64,000 bases of DNA from Bacteroidota bacterium (GCA_023458215.1 JAEXAJ010000046.1:1-64000); one strand, 5' to 3'; numbered from the stretch's first letter, positions 27,221 through 37,688 are shown. Notes: a model not told the origin generated them from the sequence alone. Translations and numbers: made by a program.

Positions 27221-27283
27221 AGTGATAAGTGATAAGTTATTTTACGACATCAACGAATCACTTATCACTTATAACTTATAACT
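27221..27283. repeat. Heptamer-repeat hairpin (copy H3)
   Basis: AGTGATAAGTGATAAGTTAT (27221-27240) pairs with a right arm of CTTATCA/CTTATAA heptamers at 27256-27283. The loop lacks CTGCGCTAT. It lies between two co-directional genes, with the next start codon only 15 bases away. Confidence 0.82.
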
Positions 27284-27297
27284 AACAACCGTTTACT

Positions 27298-28101
27298 ATG
27301 TCCCCATTACGAATCAGTATCCTGCAAACGGATATTGCTTGGGAAAATAAACAAGACAATCTCCGTCGTCTTCGCGAAAATTTAGAAAAACTTCGCGGAG
27401 CGACGGAGATTGTTGCTTTACCGGAAACCTTCTCTACCGGATTCTCCATGAATACAGATAGTCTGGCAGAACCGGTAAGCGGGGAAACAATAACGACGTT
27501 ACGTCAATGGGCAGCGGAATATCAAATAGCCATTACGGGAAGCTATATCGCTTGCGAAAAAGACGCTAAAGATCCACAATGTACTTCGCACTACAACCGT
27601 GCTTTTTTTCTTACCCCCGAAGGTGATGCCTACTATTACGATAAACGCCACCTCTTCCGTATGGGTAACGAATCAGAGCATTTCACCCCCGGTAATTGTC
27701 GCCCTATCTTTTCATATCGAGGATGGAACATTCTTCTGTTAGTCTGCTACGATCTCCGTTTTCCGGTATGGAGTCGTAATGTGAATAATGAATACGATCT
27801 ACTTATTTATGTTGCCAGTTGGCCTGTACCCCGGCGGAAAGTTTGGGATATTCTGCTTCAAGCGCGTGCATTGGAAAACATAAGTTATGTTTGCGGAGTT
27901 AATCGTATGGGTACAGACGGTAATAATCAATCGTATAACGGAGGTAGTGTTATTTACTCGCCTAAAGGAGAGCTTTTAGCCCGTGTACCCGACTATGAAG
28001 AAGGAAGCGCTACTGCTATTCTTGAGCTTTCGACATTAAGGGAGTTTAGAAAGAAATTCCCGGCATGGAAAGATGCAGACGCTTTTTCTATTGAATATTG
28101 A
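27298..28101 (+). CDS. Omega-amidase-like carbon-nitrogen hydrolase (YafV type)
   Basis: A 267-aa cytosolic nitrilase-superfamily enzyme. The catalytic triad is E43 (LPETFSTGFS), K116 (DKRHLFRMG) and C150 (VCYDLRFPVWS). The DLRFPxWSRN signature and length match the YafV/Nit2 omega-amidase group, which hydrolyses alpha-ketoglutaramate or alpha-ketosuccinamate and so repairs by-products of glutamine and asparagine transamination. There is no signal peptide. The following large lipoprotein gene starts 49 bases later and may be transcribed separately. Confidence 0.9.
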   Translation: MSPLRISILQTDIAWENKQDNLRRLRENLEKLRGATEIVALPETFSTGFSMNTDSLAEPVSGETITTLRQWAAEYQIAITGSYIACEKDAKDPQCTSHYNRAFFLTPEGDAYYYDKRHLFRMGNESEHFTPGNCRPIFSYRGWNILLLVCYDLRFPVWSRNVNNEYDLLIYVASWPVPRRKVWDILLQARALENISYVCGVNRMGTDGNNQSYNGGSVIYSPKGELLARVPDYEEGSATAILELSTLREFRKKFPAWKDADAFSIEY

Positions 28102-28150
28102 GAATCGATGGTTCTTTACTTGTTATTTGTAATTCATAATTTCTTATCTT

Positions 28151-31100
28151 ATGGAACGAAATATATCTAAATGTGGCATAGCAAATAAGCTATTCTATCT
28201 TTTATTACTTGTCAGTGTTTTATCCTCGTGTAAAAGCGCTCCGAAAGATATCATTCCCTCCGCAGAATACGCCCCTTACGTAAGTGCATATACGGGTGGA
28301 GTTATATCGCAAAACTCAAGTATACGCATAGAACTGGCGCAAGATCAGCCTATGGTGGACTTGAACAATGAATTAAAAGATAACCCATTCAGTTTTTCAC
28401 CTTCACTGAAAGGAAAAGCTTATTGGATCAGCAACAATACCATCGAATTTGTTCCGGAAGAAGGAACTTTGAAACCCGGAAAGTTTTATGAAGCAACCTT
28501 CCAATTAGGAGATTTTGTCGAAGTAGAGAGCCGCTTAAAAGAGTTCAATTTCTCTTTCCGGGTACAGGAACGTAACTTTACCTTGCATACCGAACCTATC
28601 ACAGTGACCGCTACTCAACCTAATATGGTCAATGTGAAAGGAAAATTACGTTTCAGTGATACTGTTAAGAAAGAAGAAGTAGATAAAATTCTGTCAGCAT
28701 ACGCCAATGGAAACAAAATTGCAGTGAATATTACTGCTACGGACAACCCTACCCGATACCAATATGAAATAAACAGTATTCCCCGAGAAACCGAAGACTA
28801 CTCCTTAAAAATAACTGCCAACGGCTCGTCGGCCGGCATAGACCTCCAGCAAGAGGAAGAGATATTGATTCCTGCCAAAAACAAATTCCAGTTCCTTTCA
28901 GCCCAACGCATCGATCAACCTGAAAATGGAATTGAAATTGTATTTTCTAATCCGGTCTCATTTACTCAGGATCTAAAAGGATTAATTGAAATCCCGGAAA
29001 TTTCTTCTTCCATATTCCAAATCAAAGATAATAAAGTATATATCTATTTTGAGACAAGCCAACTGGATAAACTTACCCTAAAGATAGACGAAGGAGTGAA
29101 GGACTACAATGATAAATCACTGGGTAACTCACATTCCATCTCTTTCAGTGAACTTAATCTTAAACCGGAAGTAGAAATGAGAACTACTGCCGCTATCTTG
29201 CCGGATTCTAAAAGTTTGATTATCCCCTTCCGCGCAGTTAATCTGTACGCTGTAGACTTAAACATCATTCGTATTTACGAAAATAATGTACTGATGTTTA
29301 TGCAAACGAACACGCTTTCATCTGCCAATGAGTTACGCCGCTCGGGAAGACTGGTCTATAAGAAGACCCTGTGGTTAAGCAAAGATAGCTCTAAAGATGT
29401 TCATCGGTGGGAAGATTATTCCATAGACCTTGCCGGACTGATCCGTCAAGAACCGGGAGCCATTTACCGTGTCATTCTCTCTTTCCGGCAAGAATACTCA
29501 GCCTACCCTTGTGGCGGAACACAGAACCAAAGCATGAAGTTTGCCGATAACTCCGCCGCCAACGAACTGACCAAAGTCGGCGAAAATGTGATCCCGGAAG
29601 AAGAGAGTGATTGGGACACTCCCCAAAGCTACTTCTATTTCAATGGTGGCGTAGAAGTGGATTGGAGCCAATACGATTGGAGAGAGCGCAACAATCCGTG
29701 CCATCCTTCCTATTATATGGATTCGGACAGGGCTGCCGCCTGCAATGTATTAGCATCGAACATAGGAATGATTGTGAAGCGGAACTCTCTAAATAAACTA
29801 TGGATAGCCGTAAGCAATATATTGGATACCGCCCCCATCAGTAAAGCGAAGCTAACTGTCTATAATTTCCAGTTGCAACCCATAGGCTCCGGAGAAACAA
29901 ACGGCGAAGGATTTGCAGAAATTACCTCGAAAGGTGTTCCTTTCATTGTTGTTGCCGAAGCGGATAAACAAAAAGCATACGTCCGTGTAGTAGATGGCGA
30001 AGAACAATCCGTCAGCCGTTTCGATGTGGGGGGTAAAGAAATTCAAAAAGGATTGAAAGGTTTCATCTATGGCGAAAGAGGAGTATGGAGGCCGGGAGAT
30101 ACCTTGCATATCACCTTTATCCTCGAAGACCGGGAGAAGAGGATACCCGACAAGCATCCGGTAGCCCTGGAAATATACAACCCCAAAGGGCAGTTCTATA
30201 CAAAAATGATCTCAACACAAGGGCTGAACGGATTCTACACATTCAATGTAGCTACCCAGCCCGATGATCCGACCGGATTATGGAATGCGTATATCAAAGT
30301 AGGCGGTACCTCCTTCCACAAGAGCCTGCGCATTGAAACCGTAAAGCCCAATCGCTTGAAGATCAATTTGAAGATTCCGCAGAATATCATACAGGCTTCC
30401 GCCAAAGAAATTCCCGTTACCTTATCATCCGCCTGGTTGACCGGAACTACCGCTTCACGCCTCCAGGCCAAAGTAGAAATGTCTTTATCTAAAGTCAACA
30501 CACAATTCAAGAATTTCGGGCAATATATCTTCAACAATCCGGCTACGGAATTTACGACGATAAAGACCGACGTATTCAACGGAACACTGGACAGTGAAGG
30601 CAAAACTGCTTTCATGCTCAAACTGCCCAGTGCAACGAACGCACCGGGTATGCTGAATGCCACACTGACCACCCGTGTATTCGAACCCGGCGGAGATGCC
30701 AGCATCTTTACGCAAACCGTGCCATTCTCTCCTTTCTCGTCATACGTCGGCATCAATTTGAATCAACCGAAAGGCAAATATATTGAAACAGACAAAGACC
30801 ATATTTTCGATATAGTCACCGTAGATGACAAAGGCCAACTGGTGAACCGTTCAAATCTGGAATATAAGATTTACCGCATTGACTGGAGCTGGTGGTGGGA
30901 AGAACGGGAAGAATCCTTGGGAACCTACGTAAATAGCAGTTCCATTACTCCCGTGGCCAGCGGAAACCTACAAACTTCGGGTGGAAAAGCAAGTTTCAAA
31001 TTCAGAATAAACTATCCGTCTTGGGGGCGTTATCTGATCTACGTAAAAGACAGGGAAAGTGGTCATGCCACCGGAGGTACGGTCTATATAGACTGGCCGG

Positions 31101-33760
31101 AATGGCGCGGACGTTCAAGCAAAACAGATCCCAGTGGTATCAAGATGCTTGCTTTCTCACTGGATAAAGATGTTTACGAGATTGGCGAAACGGCAACAGC
31201 CATCATTCCGGCTGCTGCAGGAGGGCGCGCACTCGTTTCTTTGGAGAACGGTTCAACGGTATTGCAACGCGAATGGATTGAAATCAATCAGCAGGGAGAT
31301 ACGAAATATTCATTCAAGATAACCCCGGAAATGGCTCCGAACGTCTATTTGCACATCAGCCTTATACAACCTTACGCACAAACGGTAAATGACTTACCGA
31401 TTCGTATGTATGGCGTTGTCCCGGTTTTGGTAACCAACAAACAAACCATTCTGCAACCCCAGATCAATATGCCGGAAGTATTGCGACCGGAAACAAACTT
31501 CAATGTCACCGTAAGTGAGAAGAACGGTAGGCCTATGACTTATACCTTGGCTATTGTAGACGATGGTTTGCTCGACCTCACCAATTTTAAGACTCCCGAT
31601 CCCTGGAACGATTTCTATGCCCGTGAAGCATTAGGCATCCGCACGTGGGACATGTATGACGATGTATTGGGCGCTTCGGCGGGACGTTACGCATCCCTGT
31701 TCAGTACGGGAGGCGATGAGATGCTGAAACCTGCCGATGCCAAAGCCAACCGCTTCAAGCCGATAGTGAAGTTTATCGGACCTTTTTATATAGGTAAAGG
31801 AAAACAGCAGACGCATACCTTAAAGCTGCCTATGTACGTAGGTTCGGTACGAACCATGGTAGTGGCCGGTCAAGATGGAGCTTACGGAGATGCCCAAAAA
31901 ACATCCTTCGTACGTACCCCTTTGATGTTACTTTCAACCCTTCCCCGCATTCTCAGCACACAGGAGGAGATAGCCGTACCGGTTAATATCTTCGCCATGG
32001 AGAAAGAGGTGAAGAACGTAACCGTATCGATCCAAGCTACGGGTGGCGGGGTACAGGTAGTGGGCAATACACAACAATCCGTCACCTTCGGGCAACCGGG
32101 TGACCAACTTGTATTCTTTAAAATAAAAACCGGTAGCAAAACAGGAAAAGCCACCCTCCATTTTACAGCGAACGGTGGAGGCCAGCAAGCCAAAGAAACC
32201 GTTGAAATAGAAGTGCGCAACCCGAATCCTGCCGTAACCCTTTGTAACAGCCAGTGGGTAGAAGCCGGAAAGAGTGTCACTCTTCCTTATTCATTGCAAG
32301 GATCTTCCGCAGCCAATAGCAGCGTACGGTTGGAGGTTTCGCGCATCCCTTCTGTAGATATCAGCCGTCGGTTCGATTTCCTCTACAACTATCAGCACAA
32401 CTGCACGGAACAATTGACGTCCAAAGCATTACCGTTACTGTTTGTCAGCCAGTTCAAAGCTGTAGATGAAAAGGAAAGCGAAAAGATAAAAGCGAATGTT
32501 CAGGAAGGTATCCGGCAACTTTATGCCCGCCAGCTTCCTAACGGAGGATTTGTTTACTGGCCGGGAAATGCCGTAGCCGATGAATGGATAACGTCTTACT
32601 CCGGTATGTTCCTCGTTTTGGCACAGGAAAAAGGATATGCGGTCAATCAGAATGTATTAAACAAATGGAAACACTTCCAACGTGCCGCTGCCCAAAACTG
32701 GCGGATGCCTCAGCAAGAGAGCAACTGGATACAATGGCAATCGGATTTTCAACAGGCATTCAGGCTCTACACACTGGCACTGGCAGGTGCACCGGAATAC
32801 GGAGCCATGAACCGTATGAAGGAACTACCCGGATTATCCTTGCAAGCCAAATGGAGACTAGCGGCAGCGTACGCTCTAACCGGAAAGATGAAACCTGCGG
32901 GAGAATTAATTTATAATATTGAGACGACCGTGACTCCTTACTCCTCTCAAAACTTCATCTACGGCTCATCCGACCGTGACGAGGCTATGATCCTGGAGAC
33001 GCTTCTTTTGATGAATCGTGAACAAGCCGCTTTGCAACAAGCCCAAAAAGTGTCACACAATCTTTCTCAGGAAAGTTGGTTCAGTACACAATCCACCGCA
33101 TTCGCTTTAATGGCCATGGGACGCCTGGCGGAGAAACTTTCCGGTACCTTGGATTTCGCCTGGAGCTGGAACGGCAAACCGGAACCGGTAGTAAAATCGG
33201 CCAAAGCAGTATTCGAAAAGGAATTGTCTCCCACACCGAATGCCGGTAATGTAACCCTTAAGAATCAAGGAAAAGGAGCATTAAATGTAAATCTCATCAC
33301 ACGGATACAGTTATTAACTGACACGCTTCCGGCTATGAGTCATAACCTTCGTCTGGATGTGAGGTATACGGATATGAACGGTTCTCCTATTTCCGTAGAA
33401 GAGATCAAACAAGGAACGGACTTCCTGGCGACTATCGTAGTAGGAAATATCAGCGGCACAACCGATTATAGCAACCTGGCACTGACGCATATCCTGCCTT
33501 CGGGCTGGGAGATATCCAATGAGCGGTTGAATGCAGCAGCCGAATCTGCTCCTACCCGCAATTATACGTATCAGGATATTCGTGACGACCGTGTGCTGAC
33601 CTATTTCGACCTCGGTCGTGCCGAGTCTAAGAAATTTACAGTAAGGTTGCAAGCTACATACGCAGGCAATTTCGTACTGCCGGCTATCCAGTGCGAAGCC
33701 ATGTATGACGCTTCGGCACAAGCACGAACTCAAGCAGGAAGGACTACCGTAAGCCGATAA
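28151..33760 (+). CDS. Alpha-2-macroglobulin family lipoprotein with thioester motif
   Basis: An 1869-aa lipoprotein with lipobox LSSC (Cys27). N-terminal MG-type beta domains follow, then the central bait region and A2M_2 complement-like domains. Near residue 1418 it has the reactive thioester tetrapeptide CTEQ (C1418-Q1421) in the context YNYQHNCTEQLTSKA, so it belongs to the thioester-containing class. The family traps attacking proteases in the periplasm after bait cleavage. The pbpC gene overlaps its stop by one base (TAATG). This pairing is conserved across many bacteria and suggests defence coupled to wall repair. Confidence 0.95.
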   Translation: MERNISKCGIANKLFYLLLLVSVLSSCKSAPKDIIPSAEYAPYVSAYTGGVISQNSSIRIELAQDQPMVDLNNELKDNPFSFSPSLKGKAYWISNNTIEFVPEEGTLKPGKFYEATFQLGDFVEVESRLKEFNFSFRVQERNFTLHTEPITVTATQPNMVNVKGKLRFSDTVKKEEVDKILSAYANGNKIAVNITATDNPTRYQYEINSIPRETEDYSLKITANGSSAGIDLQQEEEILIPAKNKFQFLSAQRIDQPENGIEIVFSNPVSFTQDLKGLIEIPEISSSIFQIKDNKVYIYFETSQLDKLTLKIDEGVKDYNDKSLGNSHSISFSELNLKPEVEMRTTAAILPDSKSLIIPFRAVNLYAVDLNIIRIYENNVLMFMQTNTLSSANELRRSGRLVYKKTLWLSKDSSKDVHRWEDYSIDLAGLIRQEPGAIYRVILSFRQEYSAYPCGGTQNQSMKFADNSAANELTKVGENVIPEEESDWDTPQSYFYFNGGVEVDWSQYDWRERNNPCHPSYYMDSDRAAACNVLASNIGMIVKRNSLNKLWIAVSNILDTAPISKAKLTVYNFQLQPIGSGETNGEGFAEITSKGVPFIVVAEADKQKAYVRVVDGEEQSVSRFDVGGKEIQKGLKGFIYGERGVWRPGDTLHITFILEDREKRIPDKHPVALEIYNPKGQFYTKMISTQGLNGFYTFNVATQPDDPTGLWNAYIKVGGTSFHKSLRIETVKPNRLKINLKIPQNIIQASAKEIPVTLSSAWLTGTTASRLQAKVEMSLSKVNTQFKNFGQYIFNNPATEFTTIKTDVFNGTLDSEGKTAFMLKLPSATNAPGMLNATLTTRVFEPGGDASIFTQTVPFSPFSSYVGINLNQPKGKYIETDKDHIFDIVTVDDKGQLVNRSNLEYKIYRIDWSWWWEEREESLGTYVNSSSITPVASGNLQTSGGKASFKFRINYPSWGRYLIYVKDRESGHATGGTVYIDWPEWRGRSSKTDPSGIKMLAFSLDKDVYEIGETATAIIPAAAGGRALVSLENGSTVLQREWIEINQQGDTKYSFKITPEMAPNVYLHISLIQPYAQTVNDLPIRMYGVVPVLVTNKQTILQPQINMPEVLRPETNFNVTVSEKNGRPMTYTLAIVDDGLLDLTNFKTPDPWNDFYAREALGIRTWDMYDDVLGASAGRYASLFSTGGDEMLKPADAKANRFKPIVKFIGPFYIGKGKQQTHTLKLPMYVGSVRTMVVAGQDGAYGDAQKTSFVRTPLMLLSTLPRILSTQEEIAVPVNIFAMEKEVKNVTVSIQATGGGVQVVGNTQQSVTFGQPGDQLVFFKIKTGSKTGKATLHFTANGGGQQAKETVEIEVRNPNPAVTLCNSQWVEAGKSVTLPYSLQGSSAANSSVRLEVSRIPSVDISRRFDFLYNYQHNCTEQLTSKALPLLFVSQFKAVDEKESEKIKANVQEGIRQLYARQLPNGGFVYWPGNAVADEWITSYSGMFLVLAQEKGYAVNQNVLNKWKHFQRAAAQNWRMPQQESNWIQWQSDFQQAFRLYTLALAGAPEYGAMNRMKELPGLSLQAKWRLAAAYALTGKMKPAGELIYNIETTVTPYSSQNFIYGSSDRDEAMILETLLLMNREQAALQQAQKVSHNLSQESWFSTQSTAFALMAMGRLAEKLSGTLDFAWSWNGKPEPVVKSAKAVFEKELSPTPNAGNVTLKNQGKGALNVNLITRIQLLTDTLPAMSHNLRLDVRYTDMNGSPISVEEIKQGTDFLATIVVGNISGTTDYSNLALTHILPSGWEISNERLNAAAESAPTRNYTYQDIRDDRVLTYFDLGRAESKKFTVRLQATYAGNFVLPAIQCEAMYDASAQARTQAGRTTVSR

Positions 33761-36078
33761 TGCGAAAACTGCAAGCCTATATCAAAAACCTGTCAGTCAC
33801 TAAGAAAGTAATACTTATCTGTATGGCTTTCTTAGTGATTGTTTATCTCTTTTGTTTGCCCAAACACCTTTTCCACGTCCCTTATTCCACCGTAGTAGCC
33901 GACCGCAACGGAGAACTCCTGGGAGCACGCATAGCTTCCGACGGACAGTGGCGATTTCCTCCACGTACCACGACGCCGGAAAAGGTGAAACAATGCCTGA
34001 TTACTTTCGAAGACAGGCATTTCTACCACCATTGGGGCGTTAATCCGTTATCCATCGGCCGAGCCATTTATCAAAATTTAAAAGGTAAACGTATTGTTAG
34101 TGGCGGAAGTACCCTTACCATGCAGACCATCCGATTGGCAAGGAATGAATCACGCACATTCGGAGAGAAATTCATTGAAATGATACTAGCCACCCGTCTC
34201 GAATTTCGTGCTTCCAAAGAAGAAATACTATCCATGTACGTCTCTCATGCTCCTTTTGGCGGAAATGTGGTAGGATTGGACGCGGCAGCTTGGCGCTACT
34301 TCGGGCATCCTGCTGAAGATTTGTCTTGGGCAGAGTCGGCTATGTTGGCAGTACTGCCCAATGCTCCTTCCATGATCCACCTTTCCAAAGGGCGCAAAGC
34401 ATTGCTGGACAAAAGAAACCGGCTGCTGAAAACACTTTATGAAAAGAACACGATTGACCAATCGACCTACGAGCTGGCTATCAGTGAGCCGCTTCCCGAT
34501 GAACCCCATCCGCTTCCACAAGTAGCGCCGCACTTGGTAAGCCGCCTCTATCAAGAGCAAAACGGGAAATATCTTATCTCTACACTCGATAAAGACCTTC
34601 AAATCCAAATAGAGAGTTTGGCCGAACGGTGGAGCAATGAGTTTAACCGTAGCGATATACGCAACCTGGCCATCCTGGTAATTGATATTCGCACAAATCA
34701 AGTAGCAGCCTATTGCGGCAATGTGCATTTCGGGCAGAAGCAAGCGGGCAATCAAGTCGATGTGATACAGGCGCCAAGAAGTACCGGAAGTATCCTGAAA
34801 CCATTTCTTTATTATGCCATGCTGCAAGAAGGCAGTTTGCTACCTCATACATTACTGCCGGATATTCCTATTAATATAAACGGCTTCACCCCTCAGAACT
34901 TCAGTTTGCAGTTCGAAGGGGCTGTTCCGGCTTCGGAAGCCTTGGCACGTTCATTGAATATACCTGCCGTAACCATGCTGCAAAGATATGGAGTACCCAA
35001 ATTTCATAATCTTCTTCGCCAGATAGGTCTGAAAACATTAAACCGCCCGTCTTCTCATTATGGCTTATCCCTCATATTAGGTGGTGCGGAAGCCACACTA
35101 TGGGATGTAACCAATGCTTATGCCAATATGGGACGTAGCCTGTTGAAACTTCCTCAAAGCCGCAGTACCCTATTACTATCCACAGATAAAACCACCCAAG
35201 AGCCGGACATCTTCCAGCCTGGTGCCGTATGGCAAACTTTCGACGCTTTAACAGAAGTGAACCGTCCCGAAGAAATTGATTGGAAATCCATTCCCTCCAT
35301 GCACCCCGTTGCCTGGAAAACGGGAACGAGCTATGGCTTCCGTGATGCTTGGGCGGTAGGAGTAACTCCCCGCTATGCCGTAGGTGTATGGGTAGGAAAC
35401 GCTACCGGTGAAGGGAAACCCGGTTTGGTGGGTGCACGTACGGCCGGCCCCGTATTATTCGAACTATTCAATCTATTACCAGCTGCCCCCCGATGGTTTG
35501 AGCGTCCTACCGGTATCTTTGTAGAAGCGGAAGTATGCCACCAGTCAGGTCACCTCAAAAGCCGTTTCTGCGAAGAGACCGATACGTTGCTCATTCTACC
35601 TGCCGGATTGAAGACAGAGGCTTGCCCTTACCATCATCTTGTCACTCTATCTGCTGACAAAACTCACCGGATTTATGAGAATTGTGCTAATACAGAACCT
35701 ACTATTCAAAAAAACTGGTTCACCCTGCCCCCTGTATGGGAGTGGTACTACAAGCAACATCATCCCGAATACGCTCCCCTTCCTCCATTCAAACCCGGTT
35801 GCGGAGAAGATGCACTACAGCCCATGCAGTTCATATATCCACCCATGAACGCACATATTACTCTACCCCGCCAAATGGACGGCAGCAAAGGATTTATCAC
35901 CGTTGAACTGGCTCATAGCAACCTTAATACAACCATTTTTTGGCATCTCGACGAGTCTTATTTAACGCAAACGCAGGATTTTCATAAGATATCCTTGCAA
36001 CCCGCCCCGGGCAAACACTCGCTCACAGCAGTAGACGGCGAAGGGAATACAGTTTCAACGACCTTCTTCGTGGAATAA
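33760..36078 (+). CDS. pbpC: Penicillin-binding protein 1C
   Basis: A 772-aa bifunctional wall synthase anchored by one N-terminal membrane segment (about 18-38). The GT51 glycosyltransferase domain has EDRHFYHHWGVNP and the GGSTLTMQ motif. The transpeptidase domain has SILK (Ser-x-x-Lys), SLN and KTGTSYGFRDAW. A C-terminal BiPBP_C beta domain completes the PBP1C architecture. Its ATG overlaps the macroglobulin stop codon, so the two are translationally coupled. Confidence 0.95.
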   Translation: MRKLQAYIKNLSVTKKVILICMAFLVIVYLFCLPKHLFHVPYSTVVADRNGELLGARIASDGQWRFPPRTTTPEKVKQCLITFEDRHFYHHWGVNPLSIGRAIYQNLKGKRIVSGGSTLTMQTIRLARNESRTFGEKFIEMILATRLEFRASKEEILSMYVSHAPFGGNVVGLDAAAWRYFGHPAEDLSWAESAMLAVLPNAPSMIHLSKGRKALLDKRNRLLKTLYEKNTIDQSTYELAISEPLPDEPHPLPQVAPHLVSRLYQEQNGKYLISTLDKDLQIQIESLAERWSNEFNRSDIRNLAILVIDIRTNQVAAYCGNVHFGQKQAGNQVDVIQAPRSTGSILKPFLYYAMLQEGSLLPHTLLPDIPININGFTPQNFSLQFEGAVPASEALARSLNIPAVTMLQRYGVPKFHNLLRQIGLKTLNRPSSHYGLSLILGGAEATLWDVTNAYANMGRSLLKLPQSRSTLLLSTDKTTQEPDIFQPGAVWQTFDALTEVNRPEEIDWKSIPSMHPVAWKTGTSYGFRDAWAVGVTPRYAVGVWVGNATGEGKPGLVGARTAGPVLFELFNLLPAAPRWFERPTGIFVEAEVCHQSGHLKSRFCEETDTLLILPAGLKTEACPYHHLVTLSADKTHRIYENCANTEPTIQKNWFTLPPVWEWYYKQHHPEYAPLPPFKPGCGEDALQPMQFIYPPMNAHITLPRQMDGSKGFITVELAHSNLNTTIFWHLDESYLTQTQDFHKISLQPAPGKHSLTAVDGEGNTVSTTFFVE

Positions 36079-36230
36079 AGTTATTCATTCATAACCTCGT
36101 TTGTATCTAGTGTCTTATCATTTATAGATACCCAAGACGCAAATCTTTAAGAGATTATTCGTTTTATTGAGAAGTATATGATTTAAGAAAAAAGAGAGAA
36201 TACTACAAAGGAGGCAAATAATCAATTATT

Positions 36231-36437
36231 AATGCGAATTAGTAGTTGAATTTAGTTCCTTTCTGAGCGGATATGAGCTAAATGTGATAAAGTGATTGGG
36301 TGATAAAGTGATAGTGGGATAACACTCTGTGGCACATACCGCAGCTACCTTATCACCTTATCACTTTATTACCCTATCACCATTTTTGCTTCATGTCTAA
36401 AAGCAAAATGTACTAAATTCAACTACTGATTCGCATT
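36231..36437 (+). mobile_element. MITE-like element, copy M1 (207 bp)
   Basis: The terminal inverted repeats at 36231-36254 and 36414-36437 match at 23 of 24 positions. The core is a hairpin of GTGATAA-type heptamers with loop text matching copy M2. The flanking trinucleotide ATT occurs on both sides (36228-36230 and 36438-36440), a possible 3-bp target duplication. There is no open reading frame. A second copy lies inverted at 50386-50597. Confidence 0.8.
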
Positions 36438-36454
36438 ATTAATCGGATAACATA

Positions 36455-36496
36455 GAAAAGGCCGTACTCATTTTCTTAATCTGAGACGACCTTTCC
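36455..36496 (-). terminator. Terminator-like hairpin after the lipidated rubrerythrin
   Basis: On the minus strand, AAAGGTCGT pairs with ACGGCCTTT (one G-U pair) and the second arm runs into TTCT. A run of Ts is weak, so this is a modest call. Confidence 0.5.
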
Positions 36497-36517
36497 TGCT
36501 TTTTTATATTGAGATTA

Positions 36518-37183
36518 TCAAGAAGCAGCTTGTGTATTGCCTGCAACGGCATTTGCATTTGTAGCTACTGTAGCTTTAAACTCTACAAAATCAGCAGCAC
36601 CTGTCTGACAAAGTTCGCATGCTTCGGGTGCAGTGCCCACAAAAACATTACCACACTTAGGACAAACAAAATATACCGAAGCTAATGAAGCGGGAGCCGA
36701 GATCTTAGCCAATGCGTCTGCATAGATTTTGGCATGATCTTTCTCGGCATCCTGGGCGTAGTTAAAGCTTATAACCGCTTCTTTAGACTTTTCGGATTCG
36801 GCATCTTTTATAAATTGAGGGTACATTGTACTGAACTCGTATGTTTCACCGTCGATAGCAGCCTGAAGATTCTCGGCAGTAGATTTCACGTCGTATTTAC
36901 CGATTTGTGCCTGATAGTCGGTTACGCCCAGCGCAGTCAAAGCAGCGTGATGATTCTTGATATGTATAGCTTCAGCAGAAGAAGTAGCCTTGAACAAGGC
37001 TTCGATACTGAACAAACTATCTTTGGCAGCCTGCTCCGCAAAAGCAGCGTACTTGGCACTCGCCGTAGACTCACCGTCAATCGCAGCTTTCAGATCGGCA
37101 ATTGTCTTGTCGTGCTTCTGAGAACAAGAAACCATAGCTACTGCTGCTAAACACACCATCAAATAATAACAAATCTTTTTCAT
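36518..37183 (-). CDS. Lipoprotein rubrerythrin (envelope-located)
   Basis: A 221-aa rubrerythrin with a lipoprotein signal peptide and lipobox MVSC (Cys20). The ferritin-like diiron domain (about 25-165) carries the Glu/His ligand sets (for example DGESTASAKYAAFAEQA, SSAEAIHIKNH and DGETYEF...AEKDHAKIY). The C-terminal rubredoxin-like knuckle has two CxxC pairs (CPKC, CELC). The domain order is classical, opposite to the cytosolic rubrerythrin at 6445. Export of this peroxide-scavenging protein is unusual. It follows the DUF2231 gene by 34 bases and is probably co-transcribed with it. Confidence 0.9.
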   Translation of the reverse strand: MKKICYYLMVCLAAVAMVSCSQKHDKTIADLKAAIDGESTASAKYAAFAEQAAKDSLFSIEALFKATSSAEAIHIKNHHAALTALGVTDYQAQIGKYDVKSTAENLQAAIDGETYEFSTMYPQFIKDAESEKSKEAVISFNYAQDAEKDHAKIYADALAKISAPASLASVYFVCPKCGNVFVGTAPEACELCQTGAADFVEFKATVATNANAVAGNTQAAS

Positions 37184-37217
37184 AAACTTAAGCTTTTAAT
37201 TAGTTAATATTATTAAT

Positions 37218-37637
37218 TTAAAACAACCACACATCGTAAACGATAGAACCACCTTCCATACCAGTCAGTGAGATACCGATAGCTGCCAACAGCAACAGAA
37301 AAGTATATGTATAAGCCCAATTCGACTTCGCTCCTTTTTTTGACAGCCACATATACCCCGCCAGTGATGCAAGCAACAGTAGAATCGTAGACGCAACGGC
37401 ATACATGAGGTGCGTCTCTTTCATTGTCGCTGCCAATCCCGCTACAGGTTTAGTGAATAAGAACCCTGATAGTACAGATGCGATAGCTCCTAAAGTAGCT
37501 AAAGCCGTTAAAACGACAGAACCGGTATTCAACCACTCTTTCTTTAAGAGGTAAGATACCAAATTGAACAGGAATGCCACCAAGGCCAATGCAATGGGAA
37601 AGTGAACCAACATGGGGTGTAAATGTACTAAGCTCAT
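37218..37637 (-). CDS. DUF2231 integral membrane protein
   Basis: A 139-aa protein with four predicted membrane segments. The opening HLHPMLVHFPIALALVAF matches the histidine-containing HPxxVHFPIA motif of DUF2231. The histidines could ligate haem or another metal, which would make it a candidate electron donor for the adjacent lipidated rubrerythrin. That link is inferred from gene order only. Confidence 0.85.
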   Translation of the reverse strand: MSLVHLHPMLVHFPIALALVAFLFNLVSYLLKKEWLNTGSVVLTALATLGAIASVLSGFLFTKPVAGLAATMKETHLMYAVASTILLLLASLAGYMWLSKKGAKSNWAYTYTFLLLLAAIGISLTGMEGGSIVYDVWLF

Positions 37638-37688
37638 AAGTTAAATGGTTAATTGTGAAACAAATATGATCTCGTTGAACGTTGAGCA

